Origin: Mycolicibacterium baixiangningiae
GTDB lineage: Bacteria; Actinomycetota; Actinomycetes; Mycobacteriales; Mycobacteriaceae
Length of the DNA stretch: 64,000 nucleotides
Direction: 5' to 3'
Assembly (NCBI RefSeq): GCF_016313185.1
Contig: NZ_CP066218.1
Span: forward strand, 3,038,001 to 3,102,000
This document shows positions 17,131 to 24,888 of this stretch, one piece after another. The notes beneath the pieces were generated by a model. The model worked only from the letters and a program-made list of their open reading frames with translations. It was not told where the DNA came from and made no database searches. The translations under genes and the position numbers were made by a program. How positions within the stretch are numbered: position 1 is the first letter of the stretch; the number at the start of each line of letters is the position of its first letter.

Positions 17131-17550
17131 TCAGCAGGTGGTCTCGATCTCGTAGGTTGCCTCGGCCGCGGCGGTCGGATTCTCGGCGAAGGAGCCCTTG
17201 GCGGTGCCGGTGATCGTGATGGTGGAGTTGTCGATGGTGGCCTTACCGTCGCCGACGGTGCCCTCCCAGTACGCGCCGGTGAACCCCTCGAGGTCGCGAA
17301 TCTCGACGGAATGCGCGGCGACGTTCTCCCCGGTGGACATCGAGGCGGAGAAGCCGGGCGTCTCCTCCCCGAAATCGGAGATGAGCCACGTCCAGCCGGC
17401 CTGGCTGCATTCGACCGGGATCTTGGCCGTCTTCTCGCCGTTCACGGTCACCTGCGCGGTCCGGGTGCCCAGCGCCGGCTGGGATCCACTGCATGCGGTG
17501 AGCGCTGCGACCGACACCGCACCCAGCACCATCACGATTCGGTTGTTCAC
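17131..17550 (-). CDS. LpqH (19 kDa antigen) family lipoprotein
   Basis: 139 residues from GTG 17550 with AGAGGTGG upstream; the longer frame to 17778 is antisense to nothing real and has no signal. Lipobox LTAC with Cys20 directs lipidation. The mature part ends with the family pattern ITGTAKGSFAENPTAA then FEIE-like YEIETTC, and has two further Cys (VECSQAGW and ETTC) that should form the LpqH disulfide. LpqH proteins are surface-exposed acylated lipoproteins recognised by TLR2. This is one of the paralogs, not necessarily the lpqH ortholog. Confidence 0.85.
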   Translation of the reverse strand: MNNRIVMVLGAVSVAALTACSGSQPALGTRTAQVTVNGEKTAKIPVECSQAGWTWLISDFGEETPGFSASMSTGENVAAHSVEIRDLEGFTGAYWEGTVGDGKATIDNSTITITGTAKGSFAENPTAAAEATYEIETTC

Positions 17551-17609
17551 GCGCCACCTCTGTTCTGTTGACCACGTCACCCGACCGCGCGGCCGGTGAA
17601 CGACCTCAC

Positions 17610-18413
17610 TCACTGCGGACTTCCCTGCGACGCCGACCGGCAAACCAGCGTCGCGGCCGTCACCTCGTCGGCGGGGAGGAACGCCTCGATGCTCAGCTCG
17701 GCCGCGGTGGGATCGAGCGCGGTGCCGAACGTCGTCACCGTGCTGATGAACGTGAGCAATTCGCCGTCGGCAGTGCATAGTTCGAGCGGAACGAGCACCG
17801 TCGCCGGATCCGCCGATTCGACCGACGGCCCCGGATAGGACTCGGCCTCCGACAGCAACGCGGCGAGCTCATCGGAACCGCTCGCCGTCACTTCGCGGCG
17901 GAGCCGGCCGATCAGATGGTGGCGCCACTGACCTAGGTTCTTGATCCGCGGCGCCATGCCGTCGGGGTGCAGCGTCAGCCGCAGGGCGTTCGGCTGCTCG
18001 AGCAGACCCGGCGCGACCCCGTCGAGCAGGACCGCGGTGGCGGCGTTGGCGCCCAATATGTTCCAGCACCGGTCGACCGCTACACAGGGGTACGGCTCGT
18101 AGGCCGACAGCACCCGCTGGACACCGTCGCGCACCGCGGCCAACTCCGGATCGTCGAGGCGGCGTTCGGGATACACCGGGGCCAGGCCGGCCGCGATCAG
18201 GAGGTGATTGCGTTCCCGCGGCGGAACGTCGAGCACGTCGGCCAGCCTCAGCACCATCGCCCGGCTGGGCGCCGACCGGCCCGTCTCGATGAAGCTGACG
18301 TGGCGGGCCGAGACGTCGGCCCGAATCGCCAGATCGAGCTGGCTGAGCCTTCGGCGCTGGCGCCAGGTGCGCAGCGCGACACCGAATGTCGCGGGCATGC
18401 GCGTGGCGGTCAT
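17610..18413 (-). CDS. XRE family regulator with MmyB-like ligand domain
   Basis: 267 residues from the ATG at 18413. Helix-turn-helix about residues 9-65 (LRTWRQRRRLSQLDLAIRADVSARHVSFIETGRSAPSR split over two helices), then the MmyB-like domain (EPYPCVAVDRCWNILGANAA, WRHHLIGRLRREV) thought to bind fatty acids. Such regulators usually control the adjacent divergent gene, here the small membrane protein; a perfect ATTAC-N7-GTAAT inverted repeat lies between them. Confidence 0.85.
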   Translation of the reverse strand: MTATRMPATFGVALRTWRQRRRLSQLDLAIRADVSARHVSFIETGRSAPSRAMVLRLADVLDVPPRERNHLLIAAGLAPVYPERRLDDPELAAVRDGVQRVLSAYEPYPCVAVDRCWNILGANAATAVLLDGVAPGLLEQPNALRLTLHPDGMAPRIKNLGQWRHHLIGRLRREVTASGSDELAALLSEAESYPGPSVESADPATVLVPLELCTADGELLTFISTVTTFGTALDPTAAELSIEAFLPADEVTAATLVCRSASQGSPQ

Positions 18414-18444
18414 GGGCTCAGTGTGGCGCGCATCCGAACCCTCC

Positions 18445-18467
18445 GCCATTACTTCGGAGGTAATTGC
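18445..18467. promoter_or_regulatory. Candidate operator for the XRE regulator
   Basis: GCCATTAC (18445-18452) and GTAATTGC (18460-18467) form an inverted repeat with ATTAC/GTAAT perfect arms and a 7-nt spacer, two of the three outer base pairs also matching. It lies in the 107-bp gap between the divergent XRE regulator and the membrane protein, 32 bp from the regulator start. Confidence 0.5.
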
Positions 18468-18520
18468 CGCGATGACCCGGCGGCGCGAGGGTGGAAGTGT
18501 CCACCGGAGAGGAGAACACC

Positions 18521-18868
18521 ATGCACACCGCCGAGCAGGACATCCCCCGCTGGTTGCGGTTCGTGATGGCGTCGGACCGAGCCGGGTCGTCGTGGTACAT
18601 CGGCGCGGGCTTCTTCTTCGCACCGGCGTTGACGCTGGCGTCACCGTGGCCCGCGCTCACCACGGCGCTGTGGGTGGTGATCGGGTTGGCCGGCCTGTGG
18701 CTCGGCCTGCTCGGCATCGCCATGGCGACTGGTCTGGCGATGGTATTGCGCTCGAACACCGAGATACCCGAGGACTATTGGCGGTCCATTGTCAATTATC
18801 CGCCGACAACTACTGCGCCACAGGACCTTCGACGGAAGAACCGGTGTAGTCGACCGGCCAGTGTTTGA
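18521..18868 (+). CDS. Small two-helix membrane protein
   Basis: 115 residues; the ATG at 18521 has GGAGAGGAG 6 bp upstream and is preferred over the GTG at 18491. Two hydrophobic helices, about residues 26-45 (YIGAGFFFAPALTLASPW) and 50-75 (ALWVVIGLAGLWLGLLGIAMATGLAMVL), with a soluble basic tail. Divergent from the XRE regulator and probably its target. Its 3' 59 bp overlap the end of the convergent CYP125 gene. No family recognised. Confidence 0.7.
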   Translation: MHTAEQDIPRWLRFVMASDRAGSSWYIGAGFFFAPALTLASPWPALTTALWVVIGLAGLWLGLLGIAMATGLAMVLRSNTEIPEDYWRSIVNYPPTTTAPQDLRRKNRCSRPASV

Positions 18869-20087
18869 TGCCGTTGAGCCAGCCGGAACGCAACCGTTCG
18901 GGCGCACCGAGCGGTGCCAGGTCGGGCATGTGGTCGGCGATCGCGTTGAACATCAGGTCGATGGTCATCCGGGCCAGGTTCGCGCCGATGCAGTAGTGCG
19001 CGCCCGTCCCACCGAACCCGACGTGTGGGTTCGGGTCGCGGAGGATGTCGAAGGAGTAGGGGTCGTCGAAGACCTCCTCGTCGAAATTGGCCGACCGGTA
19101 GAACATCACCACCCGCTGGCCCTTCTTGATCGTCACGCCGGACAGTTCGGTGTCGCACAGTGCGGTGCGCTGGAACGACGTCACCGGGGTGGCCCAGCGC
19201 ACGATCTCGTCGGCGGCGGTTGCGGGCCGCTCACGCTTGAACAGCTCCCACTGGTCGGGGAATTCGGTGAACGCCATCATGCCCTGGGTGATGGAGTTGC
19301 GTGTCGTCTCGTTGCCGGCCACCGCGAGGAGGATGACGAAGAACCCGAATTCGTCGTCGGAGAGCTTGTGTCCCTCGACGTCGGCCTGGACCAGCTTGGT
19401 GACGAGGTCGTCGCCCGGGTTGGCGACCCGGTCGGCGGCCATCTGCATGCCGTACATGATGAGCTCCACCGAAGCGCCGACCGCGTCATTCCCCGCGAAT
19501 TCCGGATCCTGATCGCCCACCATCTGGTTCGACCAGTCGAAGAGCTTCTTGCGGTCCTCCTGCGGGACACCCATGAGACCCGCGATCGCCTGGAGCGGCA
19601 GTTCACACGACACCTGTTCGACGAAGTCGCCGGCGCCCTGTTCGAGTGCGGTGCGCGCGATGTCCTGTGCCCGGGCGTCGAGTTCGGCGCGCAGTCGTTC
19701 CACCGCTCGCGGGGTGAACGCCCGCGACACGATCTGACGCAGGTGGGTGTGATGGGGGGCATCCATGTTGAGCAGCACGAACTTCCCGCGCTCGACCTGC
19801 TCACCGTCGGACCCGTCGCGGTAGCGGGGGAGTGCTGTCTTCTCGAAGCTGGAGAACACGTCGCTGCGGCGGGACACCTCTTTGACGTCCCGGTGTCTGG
19901 TGACGACCCAGAACCCTCCGTCGTCGAATCCGCCGGTGCCGACGGGCTGTTCGTTCCACCAGATCGGGGCGACCTTGCGCATCTGTGCCAACTCGTCGAC
20001 GGGTAGCCGCTCGGCGTAGATGTCCGGATCGGTGAAGTCGAATCCCGGCGGCAGGTTCGGGCTGAGTCGGTCGCTGCTCATGACCAC
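18810..20087 (-). CDS. cyp125: Cytochrome P450 of the CYP125 family (sterol C26 oxidation)
   Basis: 425 residues, GTG start with TAGGAG five bases upstream. Heme loop FGGTGAHYCIGANLARMT with Cys366, I-helix AVAGNETTRNS, ExxR in ADEIVRWATPV. Extended identity with M. tuberculosis CYP125A1 as remembered (SPNLPPGFDFTDP, APHHTHLRQIVSRAFTPRA, SCELPLQAIAGLMGVPQEDR). CYP125 oxidises the C26 methyl of cholesterol/cholestenone to start side-chain breakdown. Here it is outside any cholesterol gene cluster, so it is likely a second paralog, like the isolated CYP125 in M. smegmatis. Confidence 0.92.
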   Translation of the reverse strand: MVMSSDRLSPNLPPGFDFTDPDIYAERLPVDELAQMRKVAPIWWNEQPVGTGGFDDGGFWVVTRHRDVKEVSRRSDVFSSFEKTALPRYRDGSDGEQVERGKFVLLNMDAPHHTHLRQIVSRAFTPRAVERLRAELDARAQDIARTALEQGAGDFVEQVSCELPLQAIAGLMGVPQEDRKKLFDWSNQMVGDQDPEFAGNDAVGASVELIMYGMQMAADRVANPGDDLVTKLVQADVEGHKLSDDEFGFFVILLAVAGNETTRNSITQGMMAFTEFPDQWELFKRERPATAADEIVRWATPVTSFQRTALCDTELSGVTIKKGQRVVMFYRSANFDEEVFDDPYSFDILRDPNPHVGFGGTGAHYCIGANLARMTIDLMFNAIADHMPDLAPLGAPERLRSGWLNGIKHWPVDYTGSSVEGPVAQ

Positions 20088-20301
20088 GGGCTCTCCTAAG
20101 ACGACGTCTTCTCGTGCCGTTCACGCATTGCTACACCACTGATGGGGGCGGGCGGGGCGGGTTGGGTGAAGTCCGAAGTGGAACGTGTCCGCACATGCCG
20201 GACGAAGTTCTTCAGAAACGTTGGCCACTTCTGTAACAAAGCTGGGGTCGACGGAGAACAATCTCCTATAGCCAGGTCATCGGACGTGGAGGGAGACCGC
20301 A

Positions 20302-20799
20302 GTGGCGATCGATTTGCGGCGCACCGCTGCCTGCGCAGCACTGGGCGTGGGCATCGGCATGGGGATGTTCCTGACGGCACCCGCGGCAGCGGCCGACCCA
20401 GTGCCCGCACCAGCGCCGATACCCGCCCCCGCGCCAGCGCCGGCCCCGCTCGTGGCCGCTTCGGCGGCACCCGGCGCCGTCGACCCGCTGGCCGCACCCG
20501 CTCCGGCACCCGCCGACGCGGGTGTTCCGCATCTGTACAGCCCGGACAACCCCCCGCCCGGTACGTCGACCACGCCGGCGGCGCCCACGGGCAGCCGCGG
20601 GTTGTCGTACCTGCGCGATCTGTGGCACGCCGTACAGACGCAGGAAGTCAGCGGGGGAGACGCGATCTTCCTGCTCACCCAGCGTCCGCTCGACCCGGCC
20701 GCCACTCCGCCGCCGGGGATGCCGGCCGGACCGCAGCAGCCGGTGCCACCCGCCCCGCCACCGCCGGTACCGCCGGCTCCGGTCGCGCCGCTGCCCTGA
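20302..20799 (+). CDS. Secreted Pro/Ala-rich protein
   Basis: 165 residues, GTG start with GGAGGGAG upstream. Sec signal peptide (ACAALGVGIGMGMFLTAPAAAADP, cleavage after AAA about residue 31). The mature chain has a Pro/Ala repeat region (PAPAPIPAPAPAPAP), a short structured patch (GLSYLRDLWHAVQTQEVSGGDAIFLL) and a second Pro-rich tail. Low complexity suggests a cell-wall-spanning or surface protein. The 214-bp upstream gap also holds the CYP125 promoter region; a KstR-like site there has two mismatches. Confidence 0.75.
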   Translation: MAIDLRRTAACAALGVGIGMGMFLTAPAAAADPVPAPAPIPAPAPAPAPLVAASAAPGAVDPLAAPAPAPADAGVPHLYSPDNPPPGTSTTPAAPTGSRGLSYLRDLWHAVQTQEVSGGDAIFLLTQRPLDPAATPPPGMPAGPQQPVPPAPPPPVPPAPVAPLP

Positions 20800-20802
20800 C
20801 CG

Positions 20803-20830
20803 CCCGAGTGCCCGTCTAGTCGGACTCGGG
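20803..20830. terminator. Hairpin between convergent genes
   Basis: CCCGAGT (20803-20809) and ACTCGGG (20824-20830) are exact reverse complements around a 14-nt loop, right after the Pro/Ala-rich gene and over the last codons of the convergent Tat-exported protein. Confidence 0.5.
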
Positions 20831-21250
20831 TGCGTAGTACTGCAGCATCGACTGGCGGTGCAGCGTCGTATCACCTTCGGTGACAACGAGTTCGGCAGAC
20901 GAGACGTCGTAGACCACGCCGCCGTTCTCGGCCGTGAAGCCGCCGGATTCGTCGGCCGTGGCGGTCAGCATCAGCGCCGATTCGTCGCTCAACCGCACCC
21001 CGCGGTACTGCAATTGACCGTCAGGGCCCTTGCAGATCGCGACGAGCGCCTGGGCCGTGCGACCGAACGCGACCGCCGCCGCTGAACCCTGGCAGTACGC
21101 GGCGGTGCCCACGTAGCCGTTGTGGTCGGTGGCCGGGCCGGGGGGCTGCGCAGCGGCCGGTGATGCGATCACCAGAGCGCTTGCCGCGCCGAGAAGCGCG
21201 ATACCCGTGCAGCGTAGGAAGGTCCGACGGGTCTCCGGTTCAGCGGGCAT
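20816..21250 (-). CDS. Tat-exported hypothetical protein
   Basis: 144 residues. N-terminus carries a twin-arginine signal (ETRRTFLRCTGIALLGAASALVIA) with a likely cleavage after SPAAA/Q about residue 34. The mature domain, about 110 residues, has two Cys (AYCQGSAAAV and AICKGPDGQLQYRGVRL), likely a disulfide, and is mostly beta strands. The Tat signal suggests it is exported folded. No enzyme motif seen; no family recognised. Confidence 0.75.
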   Translation of the reverse strand: MPAEPETRRTFLRCTGIALLGAASALVIASPAAAQPPGPATDHNGYVGTAAYCQGSAAAVAFGRTAQALVAICKGPDGQLQYRGVRLSDESALMLTATADESGGFTAENGGVVYDVSSAELVVTEGDTTLHRQSMLQYYAPESD

Positions 21251-21313
21251 GCCGGCAGGCTAACCTGCACGGCGACCCGCGCGGCGGAGGCGCGGCCGTG
21301 CCGGCGGCCCGGA

Positions 21314-22447
21314 TCAGACGCCTGCGGCCTCGTTGAGGGTGTTGAGCGTGGTCGTGGCGTCCAGATACTCCTGCACCCAGCGCTCGATCACCGTGGAGGT
21401 CTTCTCCACCTTGGTGAACTGACCGACAACCTGGCCCACCGGGTTGAACGCCACGTCGACGGTCTCGTTGGGGTACTTGTGCGTCGCGGCGACCGCGAGC
21501 CCGGAAACCATGAACTGCAACGGCATTCCGAGCGGCTTTGGGTTGTCCGGCTGCTCCCACGCGTCGGTCCAGTCGTTGCGCAGCATCCGGGCCGGTTTGC
21601 CCGTGAAGGAGCGGCTCCGGACGGTGTCGCGGCTGCCCGCCTTGACGTACGCCTGCTGCTGCACCGGGGTGTTCTCGGCTTCCTCGACCATCAGCCACTG
21701 CGAGCCGGTCCACGCGCCCTGCGCGCCCAGTGCCAGCGCGGCGGCGACCTGCTGACCGCTGCCGATCCCGCCGGCGGCCAGCACCGGGACCGGGGCGACC
21801 TCCTTGACCACCTGCGGCCAGAGCACGATCGAGCCCACCTCGCCGCTGTGGCCACCGGCCTCGCCGCCTTGGGCGATGATGATGTCGACGCCCGCGTCGG
21901 CGTGCTTGCGCGCCTGGCTGGGCGACCCGCACAGCGCGGCGACCTTACGGCCCTCGGCGTGGATGTGGTCGATCATGTCCTTCGGCGGGGTGCCGAGCGC
22001 GTTGGCGATCAGGGTCATCTTCGGATGCTTGAGTGCGACCTCGACCTGCGGGGTGGCGGTCGCCTCGGTCCAACCGAGCAGCTGCAGAGTGCTCTCGTTG
22101 TCCTCGGCGGTCAGCGGGACGCCGTGGTCGGTGAGGATCTTCTTCGCGAAGTCGAGGTGTTCCTGCGGAACCATGTCCTGCAGCATCTTCGCCAGGTCGT
22201 CGGCGGACAGGTTGGCGTCCATGCCTTCGTACTTGTTCGGGATCACGATGTCGACGCCGTAGGGATGGTCACCGATGTGCTCGTCGATCCAGTTGAGTTC
22301 GATCTCGAGCTGCTCGGGGCTGAAGCCGACCGCGCCGAGCACACCGAAGCCGCCGGCCTTGCTGACGGCGACCACGACGTCGCGGCAGTGCGTGAAGGCG
22401 AAGATCGGGAACTCGATGCCGAGCTCGTCACAGATGGCGGTGTGCAT
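21314..22447 (-). CDS. Nitronate monooxygenase family flavoprotein (Rv1894c-like)
   Basis: 377 residues. TIM-barrel FMN protein of the nitronate monooxygenase/2-nitropropane dioxygenase family: N-terminal FPIFAFTHCRDVVVAVSKAGGFGVLGAVG, AQGGEAGGHSGEVGS near the middle (FMN phosphate/His region), VPVLAAGGIGSGQQVAAALALGAQGAW. Near-identical to what I remember of M. tuberculosis Rv1894c. The true substrate is probably not nitronate. A perfect KstR-type operator 32 bp upstream places it in the sterol regulon by inference. Confidence 0.88.
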   Translation of the reverse strand: MHTAICDELGIEFPIFAFTHCRDVVVAVSKAGGFGVLGAVGFSPEQLEIELNWIDEHIGDHPYGVDIVIPNKYEGMDANLSADDLAKMLQDMVPQEHLDFAKKILTDHGVPLTAEDNESTLQLLGWTEATATPQVEVALKHPKMTLIANALGTPPKDMIDHIHAEGRKVAALCGSPSQARKHADAGVDIIIAQGGEAGGHSGEVGSIVLWPQVVKEVAPVPVLAAGGIGSGQQVAAALALGAQGAWTGSQWLMVEEAENTPVQQQAYVKAGSRDTVRSRSFTGKPARMLRNDWTDAWEQPDNPKPLGMPLQFMVSGLAVAATHKYPNETVDVAFNPVGQVVGQFTKVEKTSTVIERWVQEYLDATTTLNTLNEAAGV

Positions 22448-22478
22448 GCGCGCTCCTTGAATGAGGCGGTCGGCGAAT

Positions 22479-22492
22479 TGAAACGTGTTCTA
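22479..22492. promoter_or_regulatory. KstR-type operator
   Basis: TGAAACGTGTTCTA matches the published KstR consensus TnnAACnnGTTnnA at every fixed position. It lies between the nitronate monooxygenase (32 bp away) and the HAD hydrolase (75 bp away), so it could control both. KstR is the TetR repressor of cholesterol and lipid catabolism genes, released by sterol CoA thioesters. Confidence 0.75.
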
Positions 22493-22566
22493 GTTTAGTA
22501 CGGCGATGCCAGTCGGCGGGCAGGGTATGCCGGTTCGCCATCACGCCGGTCGGCCGCGATGATGGT

Positions 22567-23304
22567 GTGGTGCCCCGGCTGCTCACGCTTCCCGAGTCGG
22601 TCGACGAGATCGCCGGGGGACCGGGTGGACCCTCCGTCGGCGCGTTCTTCGACCTGGACGGAACCCTGGTGGACGGTTTCACCGCCACCGCCCACGCGGG
22701 CGACCGGATCAGGCGCCGCCAGGCCAGCCTCGGCGAGGTTCTCGGCGTCCTCGAAGCCTCGGTGCGGTACCGGCTCGGCCGCATGCAGTTCGAGCGACTG
22801 GTGCGGCGCGCGGCCGGGTACCTGCGTGGCGAGTCGCTCGCCGAACTCGACGTCGTGGGCGAGCGGTTGTTCGTCGACCGTGTCGCCGCACGAGTCTTTC
22901 CCCACATGCGCCAGATCGTCGAGGCACACCAACAGCGTGGACACACCGTCGTACTGAGTTCGTCGGCGCTGACCATCCATGCCGAACCGGTGGCGCGCTT
23001 TCTCGGCATCGATCACGTCCTGTGCAACCACTTCGCGGTCGACGATGCCGGGCTGCTGACCGGCGACATCGTCAGGCCGGTGATCTGGGGGCCGCAGAAG
23101 GCCGCCGCGGTCGAACGGTTCTGCGGCGCCAACGGGATCCCTCTCGGCGAGAGTTGGTTCTACGCCGACGGCGACGAGGACGTCGCACTGATGGATCTCG
23201 TGGGGTTCCCCAGGCCGGTCAATCCGCGCCCCCGGCTGGCCGCCACCGCGGCCGCGCGGGACTGGCCGATTCTGCAGATCGCCCGCCTGCGCCGACGGGC
23301 ATGA
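22567..23304 (+). CDS. HAD-IB family hydrolase
   Basis: 245 residues, GTG start. Motif I FFDLDGTLVDGF, motif II VLSSSALTIHAEPVARFLG, a Lys in GPQKAAAVERF and motif IV FYADGDEDVALMDLVG define the SerB-like HAD-IB group, often fused to PlsC acyltransferases elsewhere but free-standing here. Likely a phosphatase on a lipid or small-molecule phosphate. Divergent from the nitronate monooxygenase with the KstR-type site between. Confidence 0.82.
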   Translation: MVPRLLTLPESVDEIAGGPGGPSVGAFFDLDGTLVDGFTATAHAGDRIRRRQASLGEVLGVLEASVRYRLGRMQFERLVRRAAGYLRGESLAELDVVGERLFVDRVAARVFPHMRQIVEAHQQRGHTVVLSSSALTIHAEPVARFLGIDHVLCNHFAVDDAGLLTGDIVRPVIWGPQKAAAVERFCGANGIPLGESWFYADGDEDVALMDLVGFPRPVNPRPRLAATAAARDWPILQIARLRRRA

Positions 23305-23339
23305 TTCGGAACACACTGTCCGGCAATGTATTTGGTGGC

Positions 23340-23365
23340 GGTTTAGACGGTCGGCCGCAGGGGTA
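23340..23365 (+). promoter_or_regulatory. SigF-type promoter
   Basis: GGTTT (23340-23344), 16 nt, GGGTA (23361-23365): an exact match to the mycobacterial SigF consensus. It is 40 bp upstream of the GTG of the small membrane protein, leaving a leader of about 33 nt that holds a GAGGGGAG Shine-Dalgarno. Confidence 0.75.
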
Positions 23366-23405
23366 GACCTCCGCCTGGCTCAATGAACCAGACGAGGGGA
23401 GTGCC

Positions 23406-23744
23406 GTGACGGCGCAACGGTTGGCCATGGTGGTGGGCGCGATCCTCCTCGTAGCGGGGATCGCAGGCTTGCTGGTTCCGGTGTCGGTGTCCGGCGATGA
23501 CGGCAAGAGCGTCGGCTGCGGCAATGCGCTGGTGTCGGACATGTCCGGGGCACAGGCCGCCAACAACCAGGGGGTCGCAAACGTTCCGGTCCTCAACCAG
23601 ATCGTTCCGCACACCGACTACGTCGCGCTGTGCGAATCGGCGGTGGGCAGCCGCCGATCCTGGGCCATCCCGGTCGCGGCCGTGGGCGCCCTCGTCGCGG
23701 TGGGCGCGGCGGTCATGGGCGGCCGACGGGGCCGCGCGGTCTGA
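23406..23744 (+). CDS. Small membrane protein under a SigF-type promoter
   Basis: 112 residues, GTG start with GAGGGGAG 5 bp upstream. Two hydrophobic helices, residues about 7-28 (AMVVGAILLVAGIAGLLVPVSV) and 85-103 (WAIPVAAVGALVAVGAAVMG), flank an exported loop of about 55 residues with two Cys (GCGNALV and ALCESAV) that may form a disulfide. Basic C-terminal tail. No family recognised; the promoter suggests stress or stationary-phase expression. Confidence 0.7.
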   Translation: MTAQRLAMVVGAILLVAGIAGLLVPVSVSGDDGKSVGCGNALVSDMSGAQAANNQGVANVPVLNQIVPHTDYVALCESAVGSRRSWAIPVAAVGALVAVGAAVMGGRRGRAV

Positions 23745-23974
23745 GAACGCGTTCCCCCGGTGTGGCGCCTCCCGCTGCCGGTCCTGACCGCCGAGTAAGC
23801 ATCGATCCGGACCTGGTTTAATCTGATTCCGGTTGCACCCGCCTCAAGCGGGCGCTCCCGGCGCCGGGTCACCCCCGGTGTCGCTGGTGTCTTAACAGGT
23901 TCAGTCCGCAGCCTGGCGAGCATGAATTGCGTGCGCGCTCCGCTAAGGATGCGACTCACGCGGGAGGTGGACCA

Positions 23975-24367
23975 TTGGAGGAACAGCGCGAAGCCGCAGC
24001 AGGGGCGACCTCCGCCGCGGAATCGACGAACTGCGCGATCAACGAACGCTGGGTTGATCGCACCGTCGTGGTCTCGGTGTCCGGCGTCGTCGACATGCTC
24101 ACGGCACCGCAGCTGGAGCAGGGCATCCGAGCGGGTCTGGCACAGGAGCCGGCCGGACTGGTTGTGGACTTCTCTGCCGTGGAATTCCTCGCATCGGCGG
24201 GCATGGGCATTCTGGTCGCCATCCACGACGAGATTTCGTCCGGCGTGAAGTTCTGCGTCGTGGCCGAAGGTCCCGCTACCAGCCGCCCCTTGAAGCTTTT
24301 GGGAATCGCGGACATCATTCCGCTTTACGCGTCGGTCGACGAGGCGCTCACAGCACTGACTGCTTAG
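23975..24367 (+). CDS. STAS-domain anti-sigma factor antagonist
   Basis: 130 residues from TTG 23975, chosen because GGGAGGTGG lies 4 bp upstream; a frame from 23927 lacks a ribosome site. STAS fold: VVVSVSGVVDMLTAPQLEQGI, GLVVDFSAVEFLASAGMGIL with the phosphorylatable Ser74, and a C-terminal helix. In partner switching, the unphosphorylated form binds the anti-sigma kinase and frees the sigma factor. Thirty-one base pairs before an RsbW-type kinase. No sigma gene is adjacent. Confidence 0.82.
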   Translation: MEEQREAAAGATSAAESTNCAINERWVDRTVVVSVSGVVDMLTAPQLEQGIRAGLAQEPAGLVVDFSAVEFLASAGMGILVAIHDEISSGVKFCVVAEGPATSRPLKLLGIADIIPLYASVDEALTALTA

Positions 24368-24398
24368 CTGAGAGGTTAACGGGTATTCACGTCCAGCC

Positions 24399-24875
24399 AT
24401 GATCGATTCCGTCTCTGCGGCAAACGTTTCCAACGCCGAGTGCTTCACGCGCTTCGGTATCGCCGCCGACGGGGAGGCCGCCTCGCAGGTCCGCGAGGAG
24501 TTCGGGCACTGGCTGGACGCGCATTTCGCGCTCGATCCCGTCCGCAACAGCGATCTGATCCTCGCTACCAACGAAGCCCTGGCCAATGCGGCGGAGTTCG
24601 CCTACGCGAATGCCGACCGACCCGGAACCATGGACGTCGAAGCCCAGTTCGACCCGCACGCGGGTGTCCTCACGGTCACGATCGCCGACCAGGGGACCTG
24701 GCGTGACCGGACCACCGTCGCGCCGAGCAAGGCGCGGGGCCGTGGCATCCCCCTGATGGAAGCGCTCTCCGACAGCGCGTCGATAGACCGCACCCGGACC
24801 GGCACCCGCGTTCTGCTGCAGTGGACCCGCGTCGCGGGCCGGACGGCGCCGTCGGAGACCGCCCCGGCGGAGTGA
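24399..24875 (+). CDS. RsbW-type ATP-binding anti-sigma factor
   Basis: 158 residues. GHKL ATPase motifs: N box TNEALANAAEFAY (Glu59, Asn63), G1 IADQGTWRDRT (Asp97), G2 ARGRGIPLMEAL. Short length and lack of any other domain fit anti-sigma serine kinases (RsbW/SpoIIAB). It should phosphorylate the Ser of the STAS protein just upstream and sequester an unknown sigma factor, most likely encoded elsewhere. Ends 13 bp from the convergent reductase gene. Confidence 0.82.
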   Translation: MIDSVSAANVSNAECFTRFGIAADGEAASQVREEFGHWLDAHFALDPVRNSDLILATNEALANAAEFAYANADRPGTMDVEAQFDPHAGVLTVTIADQGTWRDRTTVAPSKARGRGIPLMEALSDSASIDRTRTGTRVLLQWTRVAGRTAPSETAPAE

Positions 24876-24888
24876 TCCGGCCGCGGTG

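Noticed and set aside
20179..20192. KstR-like TGGAACGTGTCCGC before the CYP125 gene
   Set aside because: Two fixed positions of TnnAACnnGTTnnA are wrong. Tempting because of the gene, but not strong enough to list as an operator.
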